64,000 nt of DNA from Chionoecetes opilio (GCA_016584305.1 JACEEZ010023461.1:66001-130000), one strand, 5' to 3'. Shown: positions 25,067 through 38,375, counted from the first letter of the stretch. Translations and numbers: made by a program. Notes: generated by a model not told the origin, from the letters alone.

Positions 25067-27954
25067 AGTGCATTATAGCTCTATAGATCATTATAAGGAC
25101 AAAAGTTCTTCATTACCCTTGGGAAAAATACGAAAAACGAGAACATCCTTGAACTGTACATTTCGGCCCAGTTGAAGACTAGGGGTTCTTGCTGTCTTTA
25201 AAGGATTTTACTTTTGTACATACACCTCAAAATTTTATGGAGTTAAATTTTAAAATTTTATATACTATATAATACTTTGTTATGGGGGAAAAATAAATTA
25301 TTACAGGAGCTAATGAATATACTTTTATTGATATGTTATTGATTCGCACTAATTTCACTTAATAATATAAAACTGCGAAGAAATACATGTTTGGGAAAAA
25401 AAAACATTTAAAAGGCTTCTCGAATCAGACCTCGTCATCAAAGAAAAATTACGTGATCTGGCAATGGTGACGGCGACGTCAGTCCGCTTCTTGGGGGGCT
25501 CCGGTGCCCTGGTTTTGGGGTTTCCCGGAGATCGTGGGGGGGGGAAAGGTGGGGTGGCCTCTCCCGTTCTTTCCTAAGGGATTCCCACGGAACTTGCCGC
25601 GCATGACCAGCACACTATAAAACGTTGGTTCTCTATTTTGAGGGAAAACCTTTGTGTTACCCGAATCTGATACCTTTGTATGAGGTTTCGACCACTTTTT
25701 TTTAATGGGTCGTAAGGAATACTTTTACACTGTACATTTCTTCGAAAATTCAACTTAATGAAGAAAGCTGTTATGTTTTGTATTGAAACCACCGCCCGCG
25801 GCCTGGGGGCTGCGGGTGCTTTGTGGGGGGGGCAGGAGGGGCACACCACCATGAGCAAAGGAAAAGCCCGACAGGAATCCTGAATAAAAGGCACACAAAG
25901 GTGGGTCTAGGTTGGGTTTTTAGTATACGTCGTTGCCACCCCAGCGAGGGCAATTGTCATTAGCCTGAAAGCGTCACGGGGTTTTTCCCTGCACCGTGTT
26001 TTTGGTACTGCGGCCCAACCTTTTCCCCCGGGAACGTGGCCCGAAATGTCAATTGTGCTTGTGTTGGCTTCCAGGGCCCATCCGGATTCACGGCCCCAAA
26101 GGGGGATTTTCGACCCTTTGGGGAATGCTAATATTGATCTTTAGTCCCCAAAGCCAATTTGAAACCCTCTAAGGGCTGCCCCGACTCCAACTCACTACTG
26201 GATCTCAATTCCGTAGTTCAAAATGTGACCCTGGGGAGCCATGGCGCTGCCGCCAAAGGGTAATTTTTGAGCCGCGGACACCCGACCACTGGCCCCGCGG
26301 CGGTCCTGTTAAGCTTTTTTTAAACTCAAAGTCATTCAACGTTTACAATGGAAAAAATAATAAAAAACTTTTTAAACGGGTTCTTGTTTTCTTTTTCCCC
26401 CCCTAATAAAACCCATCAACAGGAAGGGTTAAAAATAACTTTTCTAAAATTAGGTATGAAACCATTATTCTGTGACTGACTATTAATTTTTTCCGACCAT
26501 TACCCCCTGCGTTGATCTGTAATTTTCTGCTCAACTGCAAAAACAAACCCAAAGTTGTATTTTAAAAGGGGGGTTGAATTTAGTTTGACTTATTTTTATG
26601 ATAATAATAATAATAACAAAAAAAGGGTGATTAATGATTGCGTCAAAAATATGATCATATTGCCCTTTTGCCATATCCAAATTACATTCAAATAAGATAT
26701 ATGCAACTTTCCCCCACAATATCCCGGAAAAGAGAACGCCCGGAGGGGGGGCCCCAGCCCCTTTACTAATCCTTTACAAATTTCGGGTTTATATAGACAT
26801 TTGATTAATTTTTCGAGTTTTCTACTACGACTATTCTCAACAATAACTATACTACTACCACCGCTCAACAAATAGGGTTGGGATTTTCGGTATATGGTAT
26901 CAACAAGAGTAATGGGGATCTTCGAAAAATTTGAACTCGTCTGTTTTTTCCACCACTGCGGGTTCACTCGGGCATCGAGGCTTCCAGTTCATAAGACCGA
27001 GAGTCAGTCAAACCACAAAATGGGCCACGCCCGGGCACGGGAGTGATTATCTCAAAAGTGAACCCATATTTGTGCCTGGGAGCTGCATCACCTTCAAACA
27101 GGTATTTACTTGTTTTTTTTACACTTATTAATTTGTATTCATCTTTTACTTCTGTGGTAAAGGCATCAGCTATAAACTGTTTAGTTTAAAAGGTTTTTCA
27201 TATGGGCGGCGATGAGGTGGAATTGGAATGGTGGGAATCTTTTTTTCAACTCATTGTGTCAGCTTCGCTTCTACATTTCACTAATCCTTGCGGGTTTTGT
27301 AGGAACGAACAAAGCAAACTGTAAAAACGGTTGAAGTTCAGCTTTTTCTCTTTTTGTGTGTTTTTTTTTCTTAATATCGGCAATGTGGGGGCGGTGTAAA
27401 AGAGTCCCAGACTAAGCATATTTTTTAAGGGTTTGATCAGATTTTGGGGAAATTCATTAAAAATTCATTCTCCTTGTCTCTTTCCCCACTCACCCACACC
27501 AACCAGGCAGTCAGCGTGTTACCTCACACGTATATTTATTGTTTTTAAAAACTTTTGTTTTTCATCATCAAACACTTGCAATTTGCTTGTGTTACAGGGC
27601 TCAGTCTTTCATTTTTGTTAAAAAAACAATAGGCAAGAAATTATTTTTTTTAAGAATATGAGTCGTAATAAACTCATGCTAAAAATCTTGCGAATTTTTT
27701 CTGTGGTAAACTATTGCCAGAAACTTTTATAGGTATTATATCAACAACGAGGAAGTAAAGTGTAGACTATGCGTGGATAACCATAAAGTTACGAATCCGT
27801 TATTTGTCATTACAACTCTTATCTTGTATTAGACCAAAGTACAAACTACGGTGAAACTTATGTACCCTAGTATTGCAATGAACTATAACGAAGAAATTTA
27901 TCATCAAACGATCCAGGAAGATAGATTTAATTGTCTATGTGTGTATTTGTGTGT

Positions 27955-27960
27955 GAGAGA

Positions 27961-28048
<88 letters not shown>
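27955..28048. repeat. (GA)n microsatellite
   Basis: Near-pure GA, about 90 bp. Confidence 0.97.
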
Positions 28049-28052
<4 letters not shown>

Positions 28053-29140
28053 GTGCAACATACACGATGAAGTAAACAAAAAATAACACGAACAAAATAT
28101 ATGTATGACCCAATAAAGTTGACAACTGAAATATGGGATATGTAATATCATATACGCAGAGTCGCTTTCACGTTCAAGTTGATAGTCTGCTGTGACTCCT
28201 ATGACACAATGGAACACGTGGTGTCAGCACTGCGTGATGGAACCGTAAGCTGAACCGTGACAATCTAATGGAAATTTCCGGACAGGTTTGTTGGGTGTAT
28301 GCATATATGGCAATGTGCACTGTCATGCGGTCTTGTGAAGGTATCGCGTGATATCCTATGATCTCGATTATCTCCGTACGTCCTAGTGTTATTACGGATG
28401 ATCTTGTTACGTATCTTATGGTCTCGCAGATATTCGTTGGGTTTTTTTTGTCCTTGCTTGACCTCGTTTATCTCCAGTAATTCGTGATATACTGCATGAA
28501 CCTCAGTGTTCTCGCGTGGATATTTCGGTGTCTCCGAGCCTCGTTTGGATTCGTATCATCTAGGATTTCCCTGAGAGTCTTCGTGTAGTTGTGTAGTTTC
28601 ATGGACTCTCATCATGCTAAATCTTAATTTATTGCGCTGCCACATGTGGTTTTGCATAGGAACAAGTTATCTCGTACAATTGTTTGTACAATTACAATTT
28701 ACCAGTCTGAATGGTAGGAACTGTAACATATTATGGGCATACATTTTTTTTTTTTTTTCTCTCTCTCTCCTCTCTCTCCCCTCTCTCTCTCTCTCTCTCC
28801 CCTCTCTCCTCTCTCTATGTATATATAATATATTTTCTTTGCAAAGGGGGGGGCATGGCCGCATGGCGCCCTCCCCCTCGGTACGCCACTGTATATGTAT
28901 CTCACCATGTTACGCATACATGTCAAGTTTCCCTTTGCATCGTGGCGTGTGCCGTGCAGCAGTATGTCAAACTCGCTTAGCAGATATTGCTGGATTTCAT
29001 ACTCGACGATGCCTTACTGCCTGTGTGGGTAAAACTGCAGTTAAATACAATACTCCCTATTGACCAATATACTCCTGACCTCCCCACTAATTGACTAACC
29101 TAACCTGGGCATTATTACATAACCTAACCTCGCTGGGGGC
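28049..29140. other. No gene; CT-rich tract at 28757-28815
   Basis: Unique-looking sequence with TCTCG-rich stretches near 28320-28560 and a (TC)n tract. No coding motif. Confidence 0.5.
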
Positions 29141-29148
29141 GTGTAGCC

Positions 29149-29198
29149 GTGGCCACCGAGATGACATCTCGTCTCGTCATGTCATCTCGGTGGCCACG
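29149..29198. mobile_element. Possible 50-bp micro-element with 8-bp duplication
   Basis: CCGTGGCCACCGAGATGACAT (first 20 bases shown elsewhere in shorter form) and its exact inverse form a 21-bp stem (29147-29167 / 29179-29199) around an 11-nt loop. GTGTAGCC flanks it on both sides (29141-29148 and 29199-29206). The terminal inverted repeats and 8-bp direct repeat fit a tiny hAT-like insertion. Confidence 0.5.
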
Positions 29199-29404
29199 GT
29201 GTAGCCCGCCCAGACCCCCTTGCGTTATTTTTCCTTTCCGACTGTTGTAGGGGTTAGCAATACTGCAAATGGTCAGATCTACAAGTTGAGGACGATTATA
29301 ACTACGTGCTTTGCAATTTATTTAACTGCGGTAGAACCACCCTGTGGTACTGATTTCTGATTCCCAAAATGCCGTCCTCCATCATGAACAACAAATATTT
29401 ATAA

Positions 29405-30785
29405 CTAGCCGCAAAGCCGCCCTCCGGGCGGACTTTTTGGCTAGCTCCTGCGGAGGGCTATTGGTGGTGGGCCTTCGGCCCACCACCTGTGTTTGGTGGG
29501 CCTGCGGCCCACCAAACACGGACTCTCCAGATAGCCCCTTCTAACTTTCCTGAAATCATGGATGTAGAAATGTATGTATTACCCCCCCATTCACTCACCC
29601 ATTACCCATCACCCCCACCCATTCACTCACCCATTACCCATCACCCCCACCCATTCACTCACCCATTACCCATCACCACACACCCATTCACTCACCATTA
29701 CCCATCACCCCCCACCTATTCCCTCACCAATCACCCATCACCCCCAACCCATCACCCCCCACCCATTCACTCACACATCACCCCACACCCATTACCCATC
29801 ACCCCACCCATTCACTCACCATACCCATCACCCTACATCAAGGTTTCCTCAATTCTCGCAACCCACTTTTTTTTCACAATTATCGCTAATAGGCTGCTAA
29901 AAAAAAAAAAAAAATTAATCGGATCATCTCATAATTGGCTTAAAAACCTTCCCTGGTCAAACCGACTCCAAAAATGTGCACATGAGGTGATGCGCCACGG
30001 GGGGCGGAACCTATACCAGACACACACACACACACACACACAGACAGACAGACAGACAGACACACTTTCGCTTATATTTACCATTACCCATCACCCCCAC
30101 TATTCCCTCACCCATCACCATCACCCCAACCCATCACCCCCCACCATTCACTCACCCATCACCCCACACCCATTACCATCACCCCACCCATCACTCACCC
30201 ATTACCATCACCCTACATCAAGGTTTCCTCAATTCTCGCAACCCACTTTTTTTTCACAATTATCGCTAATAGGCTACTAAAAAAAAAAAAAGAAGTGATC
30301 GGATCATCTCATAATTGGGCTTAAAACCTTCCCCTGGTCAACCCGGTTCCAAAAATGTGCCACATGAGGTGATGCGCCACGGGGGCGGAACCTATACCAG
30401 ACACACACACACACACACACACACACACGGGACAGACAGACAGACAGACACACTTTCGCTTATATTTACCATTACCCATCACCCCCCACCTATTTCCTCA
30501 CCCATCACCCATCACCCCCAACCCATCACCCCCACCTATTCACTCACCCATCACCCCACACCCATTACCCATCACCCCACCCATTCACTCACCCATTACC
30601 CATCACCTACATCAAGGTTTCCTCTATTCTCGCAACCCACTTTTTTTCACAATTATCGCTAATAGGCTGCTAAAAAAAAAAAAAAATTATCGGATCATCT
30701 CATAATTGGGCTTAAAACCTTCCCCTGGTCAACCCGGTTCCAAAAATGTGCCATATGAGGTGTTTGCGCCATGGGGGGCGGAACC

Positions 30786-30833
<48 letters not shown>

Positions 30834-31615
30834 ACACACACACACACACAAAACACACACACACACACAGACAGACAGACAGACGGGACACATTTTCGCT
30901 TATATTTACCATTACCCATCACCCCCCACCTATTCCCTCACCCATCACCCATCACCCCAACCCATCACCCCCCACCCATTCACTCACCCATCACCCCACA
31001 CCATTACCCATCACCCCACCCATTCACTCACCCATTACCCATCACCCTACATCAAGGTTTCCTCAATTCTCGCAACCCACTTTTTTTTTCACAATTATCG
31101 CTAATAGGCTGCTAAAAAAAAAAAAAAAAGTGATCGGATCATCTCATAATTGGGCTTAAAACCTTCCCCTGGTCAACCCGGTTCCAAAAATGTGCCACAT
31201 GAGGTGATTGCGCCACGGGGGCGGAACCTATACAGACACACACACACACACACACAGACAGACAGACAGACAGACAGACACATTTTCGCTTATATTTACC
31301 ATTACCCATCACCCCCCACCTATTCCCTCACCCATCACCCATCACCCCCCACCCATTCACTCACCCATCACCCCACACCCATTAAACCCATCACCCCACC
31401 CATTCACTCACCCATTACCCATCACCCTACATCAAGGTTTCCTCAATTCTCGCAACCCACTTTTTTTCACAATTATCGCTAATAGGCTGCTAAAAAAAAA
31501 AAAAAAAAGTGATCGGATCATCTCATAATTGGGCTTAAAACCTTCCCCTGGTCAACCCGGTTCCAAAAATGTGCCATATGAGGTGTTTGCGCCATGGGGG
31601 GCGGAACCTATACCA

Positions 31616-31660
<45 letters not shown>

Positions 31661-32025
31661 CAGACAGACAGACAGACAGACACACTTCGCTTATATTTAC
31701 CATTACCATCACCCCCACCTATTCCTCACCCATCACCCATCACCCCCAACCCATCACCCCCCACCCATTCACTCACCATCACCCCACACCCATTACCCAT
31801 CACCCCACCCATTCACTCACCATTACCCATCACCCTACATCAAGGTTTCCCCATTTCTCGCAACCCACTTTTTTTTCACAATTATCGCTAATAGGCTGCT
31901 AAAAAAAAAAGAAAAAAAAAAGTGATCGAATCATCTCATAAGTAGGCTTATGACCTTCCCCTGGTCAACCCGGTTCCAAAAATGTGCCATATGAGGTGAT
32001 TGCGCCACGGGGGGCGGAACCTATA

Positions 32026-32078
<53 letters not shown>

Positions 32079-32118
32079 GACAGACAGACAGACACACTTT
32101 CGCTTATATTATTATAGA
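29405..32118 (-). mobile_element. Helitron (CTAG family) with six-fold internal multimer, 2.7 kb
   Basis: Minus strand: 5' end TCTATAATAATATAAGCG at 32118, preceded by host A; 3' end CTAG at 29408-29405, followed by host T. The 3' hairpin GTCCGCCCGGAGGGCGGC is followed by about 12 bases and CTAG. Six tandem units of roughly 390 bp fill the element, each with (CA)n, (GACA)n, a CACCCATTCACTCACCC minisatellite, TTCACAATTATCGCTAATAG, an A run and GGGCGGAACCTATAC. No Rep-helicase is present. A one-unit relative is at 49625-50254. Confidence 0.8.
29580..32090. repeat. ~390-bp tandem repeat, six units, with inner minisatellite
   Basis: TTCACAATTATCGCTAATAG recurs near 29874, 30252, 30647, 31089, 31468 and 31876, and GCGGAACCTATAC recurs six times at matching spacing. 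An inner unit of about 32 bp (CCCATTCACTCACCCATTAC) varies in number between units. Pro/His/Thr frames here are artefacts. Confidence 0.93.
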
Positions 32119-32857
32119 TAGGAGAAAGTTAATTTCAAACCGCTATGAAAATTATCTTGATATAAGAAAAGGATAAAGAAAATGAAATGCGTGCTTCATA
32201 AATTCAATAGATTATTGAAATCTTAAAAAATTCGCACTTAAGCCAAAAAACTGAAATGCATTGCATTTACATATGTTTCGTAGTGAGAAAAAAAATGATG
32301 TAAAAAAACTATGGTTATTGAAAGCTAAATCTGAATGCGTAATACAATGACTGGAAGACTGAAAGGACTGAACTACGAGAAAAAGATATATATCAGAAAC
32401 CGCTACATATTTATGACGGGATTTAAAAAAATGATTAAATACAGAAAGTCATGGCCTGAAATAACAAACAGAAAACATTGTATTGTAGAAAGACGAACAG
32501 AATAAGTCACGTGGTGTATCAGGAAATTTAAAAAAACCTCACGTAGAAAAGAAAATGGAAGAAAAAATATGTTGTTGTTGAAATATAAATATTGTACCGT
32601 GAGAACAGAATTGAGGTTTCCTGTTTGTGGATACACACACATAAAAGTGAATAGTAAGAAGAACAAATAAATGCTACGCGAAGGGGGAAAATATGAGTGA
32701 AAAACAACAAATATCAAAGTAAACATAAAAACCTAAGCCTTATCCGGTCAAATTAAAAGTAAGGAATACAAAAAAGAAAATTGCTGAAGAATACCGAACA
32801 ATAAGAGAAAACATAAATTTAAAAAAAAGAGTTACACAATGCACGAATGAACAGAGA
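32119..32857. other. No gene seen
   Basis: AT-rich sequence; short frames only. Confidence 0.6.
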
Positions 32858-33339
32858 TTTTTTTTTTTTTTTAACATCACAAACGACTGGCCAAGTCCAA
32901 AAACAAAAGAGGGAGCAAAAAACCCAGCTAGTTGCCAGTCCCTATAAAGAAGACAGTAAGATAGTAAAGAAAGGGGGATGGGCCAATTTAGTTTGGGCGG
33001 TGTCTTGTCATTCCTCTCTTTAAAATATTTAAGTCGTAGGAATGAGTACAAATAGAAACAGGAAGAGAGTTCCAGTGTTTACCAGTGAAAAGGATGAAAG
33101 AGTAAAAATACCGATTCACTCTTGCATTAGGAAGATGGACAGAATAGGGATGAGTATGCATATAAATTATTGTGAAACGAGGCCGCGGGAGGGGGAGAGG
33201 CAGGCAGTTAGCAAGTTTGCAAGAGCAGTGAGCATGACAATAACGGTAGAACATAGCAAGAGAAGCAACATTGCGGCGGTGATTAAAAAACTGAAGACAG
33301 GTCAGTCAGAGGAAGGGAGTTGATGAGGCGAAAAACTTT

Positions 33340-34110
33340 TAACTCAACCCTGTTTAGGAGAGCTGTATGACTGGATCCTCCCCAAACATGTGAGACATAC
33401 TCCATACATGGGCGGATGAGACCCCTGTACAGAGCAAGCAACTAGGAGGGAGAAAAAAAGGACGCAGACGCCACAGGACACCTAACTTTTTAGAAGCTGT
33501 TTTAGCAAGAGATAAGATGTGAGATTTCCCATTCAGATTATTAGTAAAGGATAGTCCAAAAATGTTCATTGTAGAAGAGGGGGACAGTTGAGTGTCATTG
33601 AAGAAGAGGGAATAGCTGTCTGGTAGGTTTTGTCGAATAGATAGGGGAATAAATCAGGTTTTTGAGGCATTGAACAAAGCAAGGTTTGTTTTACCCCAAT
33701 TATAAATTATAGAAAAATCAGAAGTAAGGTGCTCTGTGGCATCTCTCCATGAATAATTTAGTTCCTGTTAAATTGGATGTCTAATGAACGACGTTGAAAA
33801 ATGCAGGGTAGAATCATTAGCGTAGGAGTGGATAGGGCTTTGAGTTAGACTTAGAAGATCATTAAGGCATAATAGAAATAGAGCGGGTGATAGGACAGAA
33901 CCCTGAGGAACACCACTATTGATAGATTTATGAGAAGAACAATGACCGTCTACAGTAGCTGCATTAAAACGGTTTGAAAGGAAACTTAAGATGAAGGTGC
34001 AGAGAGAAGGATAGATACCGAATGAAGGTAGTTTACAAATAAAAAAAATTGTGCCAGACTCTATCGAACGCTTTTGATATGTCAAAGGCAACAGCAGGCA
34101 GAAAGGCAGA
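33340..34110 (-). pseudogene. Jockey-like reverse transcriptase fragments
   Basis: The minus frame 34091-33768 gives FNAATVDGHCSSHKSINSG then VPQGSVLSPALFLLCLNDLL (RT block 4), and SYANDSTLHFS where the catalytic box YADD reads YAND. After a frame break, 33569-33354 gives GLSFTNNLNGKSHILSLAKT and LWRLRPFF, the conserved post-palm region. At least three frame breaks are present. The Asp-to-Asn change at the catalytic pair should abolish activity. Confidence 0.8.
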
Positions 34111-34776
34111 CAGTCAAAGCTATAGGACGGTAGTTTAAAGGATTAGAACGGTCACCCTTCTTAGGAACAGGTTGGATGTGAGCAAACTTCCAGCAAGAAG
34201 GAAAGGTGGAAATAGATAGACATGGACAGAAAAGTTTGACCAGGCAGGGTGCAAGCACAGAAGCACAGTTTTTGAGAACAATAGGAGGGACTCCGTCAGA
34301 ACTGCAAGCCCTCCGAGAATCTAGGCCAGAAAAGGCAAATAAAGCATAATTACGAAGGATCTTAATAACAGGCGTAATATAGTCAGAGGATGGAGGAAAA
34401 AGAGAAACAAGCCCTTCATCAACCAGAGTGGAATATTCAGCAAAGGTTTGAGCAAAGAGTTCAGGTTTATAAATAAATGATACAGCTGATTAGCTAGATG
34501 CCAGAAGTCACAAGAAGAGTTTGATTCAGAGAGATTTTGACATTTCATTATGAATGAAGGAGCTTTTGGTAAGTTGAAAACAATATTTGGCATGAATACG
34601 GGCAGAAATATAAAGGACATGAGTTTCAGGAGTTGGATGATTACGGTACCGTTTGTGAGCCGCCCCTCTATATTGGACAGCATGAGAACAAACAGAGTTA
34701 AACCAAGGTTGACGGGATTTAGGATTAGAGAAAGTGTGTGGAATTTACGCCTACATGCCAGAGACAATGACTTCAG

Positions 34777-34986
34777 TTAAGCGCTCTGCAAAAAGACATA
34801 GGTCTCTGACATGGAAGCAATAATAATTCCATGGAAAATCTGAATAGTACTGTCCTCCCACTTAGCTGTGTTGAAATGCCAGAAGCACCTCTGCTTAGGT
34901 GGGTCCCGGGGCGGCACCGAAGCGATAGAACAGGTTACAGAAATAAATTTGTGATCGGAAGAGCCCAACGGAGCGAATAGTTTCAC
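34777..34986 (-). pseudogene. Jockey-like endonuclease, C-terminal end
   Basis: The minus frame includes LFAPLGSSDHKFISVTC, matching the last motif (SDH) of the apurinic-type endonuclease of Jockey LINEs, followed by a linker towards RT. Upstream catalytic motifs are missing. Between 34321 and 34767 the linker is in broken frames. Confidence 0.65.
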
Positions 34987-35050
34987 AGAGTAAGCTGAAG
35001 GATTAGTAGTTAGGAAAAGTCAAGAATGTTGGGCGTGTCTCAAAGGCGGG

Positions 35051-35385
35051 TATACGGGTGCACAAACAAAGAAAGAATATAGAGTTTCTGCTGAAAATAG
35101 AAACTAAATGAGAAGGAAGAAAAGAAGATGAGACAAAATGCTCTGAAATAAATAGAATATGGAAGTTGGGATATGATAGTTTGGGCTACGTATAATTGGA
35201 ACAAATTAACTAATCTGTTAAAATATTGACCTTATAGATAAACAAGATGGCTAGACAACCCAATGTGCTTCTGTGGTTCCCTTCTTGAATATAGAGGGTT
35301 GAACGGGACTCGTAGCCTCCTTCGTCCTGTCTTCCTAGTGACCAGACAACTCACTACGTTGTTTTAGTTCCCATCTTCAGGTATA
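35051..35385. other. No gene seen
   Basis: Unique-looking sequence between the LINE and the Helitron. Confidence 0.5.
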
Positions 35386-35771
35386 TCTAATATACTATAG
35401 CAGTAGCCGTGTGTCTGTCTGTCTGTCTGTTTTGGGTAGCCGAAACTGTAAATTCAATTTTGATGAGAGTAAACTAACAAAATCGCAAATAAATCGTAGG
35501 TGGTAAGCGGCTTGGTCCCATGTCGATTGAATACTTTTGAAGGGGGGTTTTGGGCTATAAACAATCCCCTGTGTTGAGCATCGGTTGTAAGCTCCAAATT
35601 TTGCCAGCGTTCAATTTCTCGAAATTGTATTCGACTCGCGACCGAGCACCAACCGCTCCTCCGCTACTGCGCTCCTCTGTACTGCTACCGGCCGGCAGGA
35701 CAGCCGTGTTTGCGTTAATATTTGCTTTTGACGGGGCAATTGAACTATACAACATGTACTCATATATTATG

Positions 35772-35899
<128 letters not shown>

Positions 35900-36021
35900 G
35901 GGTGTAGGCAGATGGAGTCTTAATGTTGGTCGATCTGTCCCGTTGGTGGCGCAGGCTAGATTTTTTTATAGTGACACCTGTGGTCTCAGGTGAAGATCCC
36001 ATTTTCTGTGATGTTCGGTTC

Positions 36022-36272
36022 TTCAGTTAAGGCGCATGCAGCCCCTAGAGTCCACCGTTACACTCGCAATCGGCAGACAGCTATACACTATATGTGGGAT
36101 GCTTCGGCCCCTCGACGGTGGATTTGACAGTTGCTCCTTGGTGAGACTTGAACTCGGGACCTTCTGCTCCCCTACCAGGCTCTTGAAAGAGTTGCCCCCG
36201 GCAGGATACGAACTCGAGACATTGAGTTCAGCACTCCAAGACGCTAACCACTCGGCCACTGCCTCCCCTGAA
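36022..36272 (-). mobile_element. tRNA-derived SINE (family D)
   Basis: Minus strand: GGCAGTGGCCGAGTGGTTAG then CGTCTTGGAGTGCTGAACTC and the B box GAGTTCGTATCC, a Ser/Leu-type tRNA head. A second B-box-like GAGTTCAAGTCTC lies in the body, so this may be a dimeric or composite SINE. Confidence 0.65.
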
Positions 36273-36275
36273 TAT

Positions 36276-36362
<87 letters not shown>
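36273..36362. repeat. (TA)n microsatellite
   Basis: TA repeat directly at the SINE head. Confidence 0.96.
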
Positions 36363-36364
<2 letters not shown>

Positions 36365-36454
36365 CTTATTTTGTATATTATAAGAATATATAGGAGAGGA
36401 GGAGAAATATAAATGGGTGGTCTATGGTGGTCGACCATCTACCACCGGTAAGAG

Positions 36455-36820
36455 ACAGACAGGCGTGGGGCTGGGGTGAGGCAGGCGTGGGGCTGGTGTG
36501 AGGCAGGCGTGGAGCTGGCGTGAGGCAGGCGTGGGTCTGACGTGAGGCAGGCGTGGGGCTGGCGTGAGGCAGGCGTGGGGCTGGCGTGAGGCAGGCGTGG
36601 GGCTGGCGTGAGGTAGGCGTGGGGCTGGGGTGAGGCAGGCGTGGGGCTGGGGTGAGGCAGGCGTGGGGCTGGGATGAGACAGGCGTGGTGTTGAGGTGAG
36701 GCAGGCGTGGGGCTGGGGTGAGGCAGACGTGAAGCTGGGGTGAGACAGGCGTGGGGATGGGGTGAGGCAGGTGTGGGGCTGGGGTAAGGCAGGCGTGGGG
36801 CTGAGGTGAGGCAGGCTACG
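36455..36820. repeat. 22-bp minisatellite, about 16 units
   Basis: Units of GAGGCAGGCGTGGGGCTGGG plus GT with point variants. The frame [17 protein letters not shown] on the minus strand is translated repeat. Confidence 0.95.
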
Positions 36821-36966
36821 GTGGTGGTAGGTTGTCTTCCCCGAGGCACTTTGACCAGTGACCAACGACAGCAATAACACGATTGGAGTTTGCACTCACA
36901 TTGTTGTCTAATATAACTACTACTACAAACATCAATACATGGGTCCGAAGGGCCCACAAGCACTTG

Positions 36967-37268
36967 TGTGACACTATAGTGGTAACACTTTTGACAGGAA
37001 ATTCCCTTCATATAGGAAGGGAATCTCCTGTCTCCTGATTATAACTCTTCTCTTATAAGAGACGAGTTACTTTATGTACAATGTTTCAATTCGTATATTG
37101 AATGTAACTGGTGGAGCTGTCATTGGTGGAGAAGTCATCTTTTTTTTCACGTTATTCTCATATATAGCAAAAAATGTAACCGGTGATAGTCTTAATTCTG
37201 TAATCCCTCGCAGGAGGGTAACAACTGGCGGTCGCATGTTTAGCATGTGATCCGAGGGGAAAGAATTG

Positions 37269-37305
<37 letters not shown>

Positions 37306-37327
37306 ACGCCACACACACGCACACGCA

Positions 37328-37382
<55 letters not shown>

Positions 37383-38160
37383 CTGGAATGAATGAAGTGA
37401 AAATATGATGATATACATTTTATTATCTAATAAAAAGTTTTATGGGAAAATACACATATGCACTTTATTAATAGATAAGAATCATGCGTCATTTCAAGTC
37501 ACTGGCAGGCCACCCCAGCTGCTGTTAATGGATGGTAATGAAAGTTTTCTCTATGGATACAATTCATGCGTTCGCTCGTTAACGTTTTAGAAAGTTTGTG
37601 GGTTTTATACGCTGTTCGCCTCACGCAGCAGCTCTCGTTAACTAGTATAGCAGTCAGTGAGGGAGAAGAAAAAATTCACGCACACATCTCCCTTCGTTTG
37701 TTAATTCTCGAAATGTTTCTAGGCCCGCTAGCACCTCTCGCCACATTGAACATGTGATTTACACAACGTAAATATATTCAGCTTCGAGATACAAAATTTA
37801 CACACGAGAAATATGAATGAAATATATATATTCTTCACAATAGGAAATAAGAAAAAAAATGTTTTACGCACAAATATAATGTTTTGGCACAACCACAAGA
37901 GAGGTATCTCCACATGTTTAGGTTGAAATAATTTCACCTGTAATTCATATGATGCAGGAAAAAGATTCATATATTGTTGCTTTTCTTCTTTTCTTGAAAT
38001 CTCAATTCTCGGGAAAGCTCTGAGATAAAAGCAGGAAAGGGAAAATATTTACACACACCGCCATGTTTACATTTACACACATGTCTGTCATGTTTGTGTT
38101 AGTGCTAGTGCTCGTCCTCAACACATGCTAGTGTTACTATTACTGATATTGTTACCTCTG
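36967..38160. other. No gene; (CA)n at 37268-37381
   Basis: Unique-looking AT-rich sequence apart from a compound CA/CGCA microsatellite. Confidence 0.6.
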
Positions 38161-38375
38161 CCACCACCACCACCACCACCACCATCACCACCACTACCAC
38201 TATTTTCACCACCATCCGTACAACCATTACTACCGCTACTACTACCAATACTACTACTACTACTTCTACATTTACGACTACTACCACTAATGATAATAAT
38301 GATAACGATAATGATGGTAATGCAAATAATAATAATGATAATAATTATGATAGTAATAATGATGATAAAAACTAG
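38161..38375. repeat. (ACC)n/(ACT)n then (AAT/GAT)n repeats
   Basis: Trinucleotide repeats that drift from ACC to ACT to AAT/GAT. Confidence 0.93.

Larger units (their letters stand above)
21791..27954. other. No recognisable gene; sequence of doubtful accuracy
   Basis: About 6 kb with an abrupt change of texture: many homopolymers of all four bases, including runs of 9-14 C or G near 25050 and 25530, and no frame that resembles a known protein. It includes purine-rich 23405-23570, GC-rich 23760-24450 and pyrimidine-rich 24903-25066. Confidence 0.5.
32858..35050 (-). mobile_element. Jockey-like LINE, 5'-truncated (copy 2)
   Basis: Minus-strand element of about 2.2 kb: end of endonuclease, reverse transcriptase, C-terminus, then a 3' UTR ending GTTTGTGATGTT and a poly-A tail (plus-strand T run 32858-32872). 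Same family as 12956-13263 and 54690-55330. Confidence 0.8.

Noticed and set aside
29489..31925. Long Pro/His/Thr-rich frames (THHPSPPTHS-like)
   Set aside because: Translations of the Helitron internal satellite; frames shift from unit to unit.
29580..32090. CRISPR-like array
   Set aside because: Repeats are hundreds of bases long, contain microsatellites and lie in a Helitron; this is animal DNA.
36422..37011. Minus frames of 157 and 190 residues reading [17 protein letters not shown]
   Set aside because: Translation of the 22-bp minisatellite.
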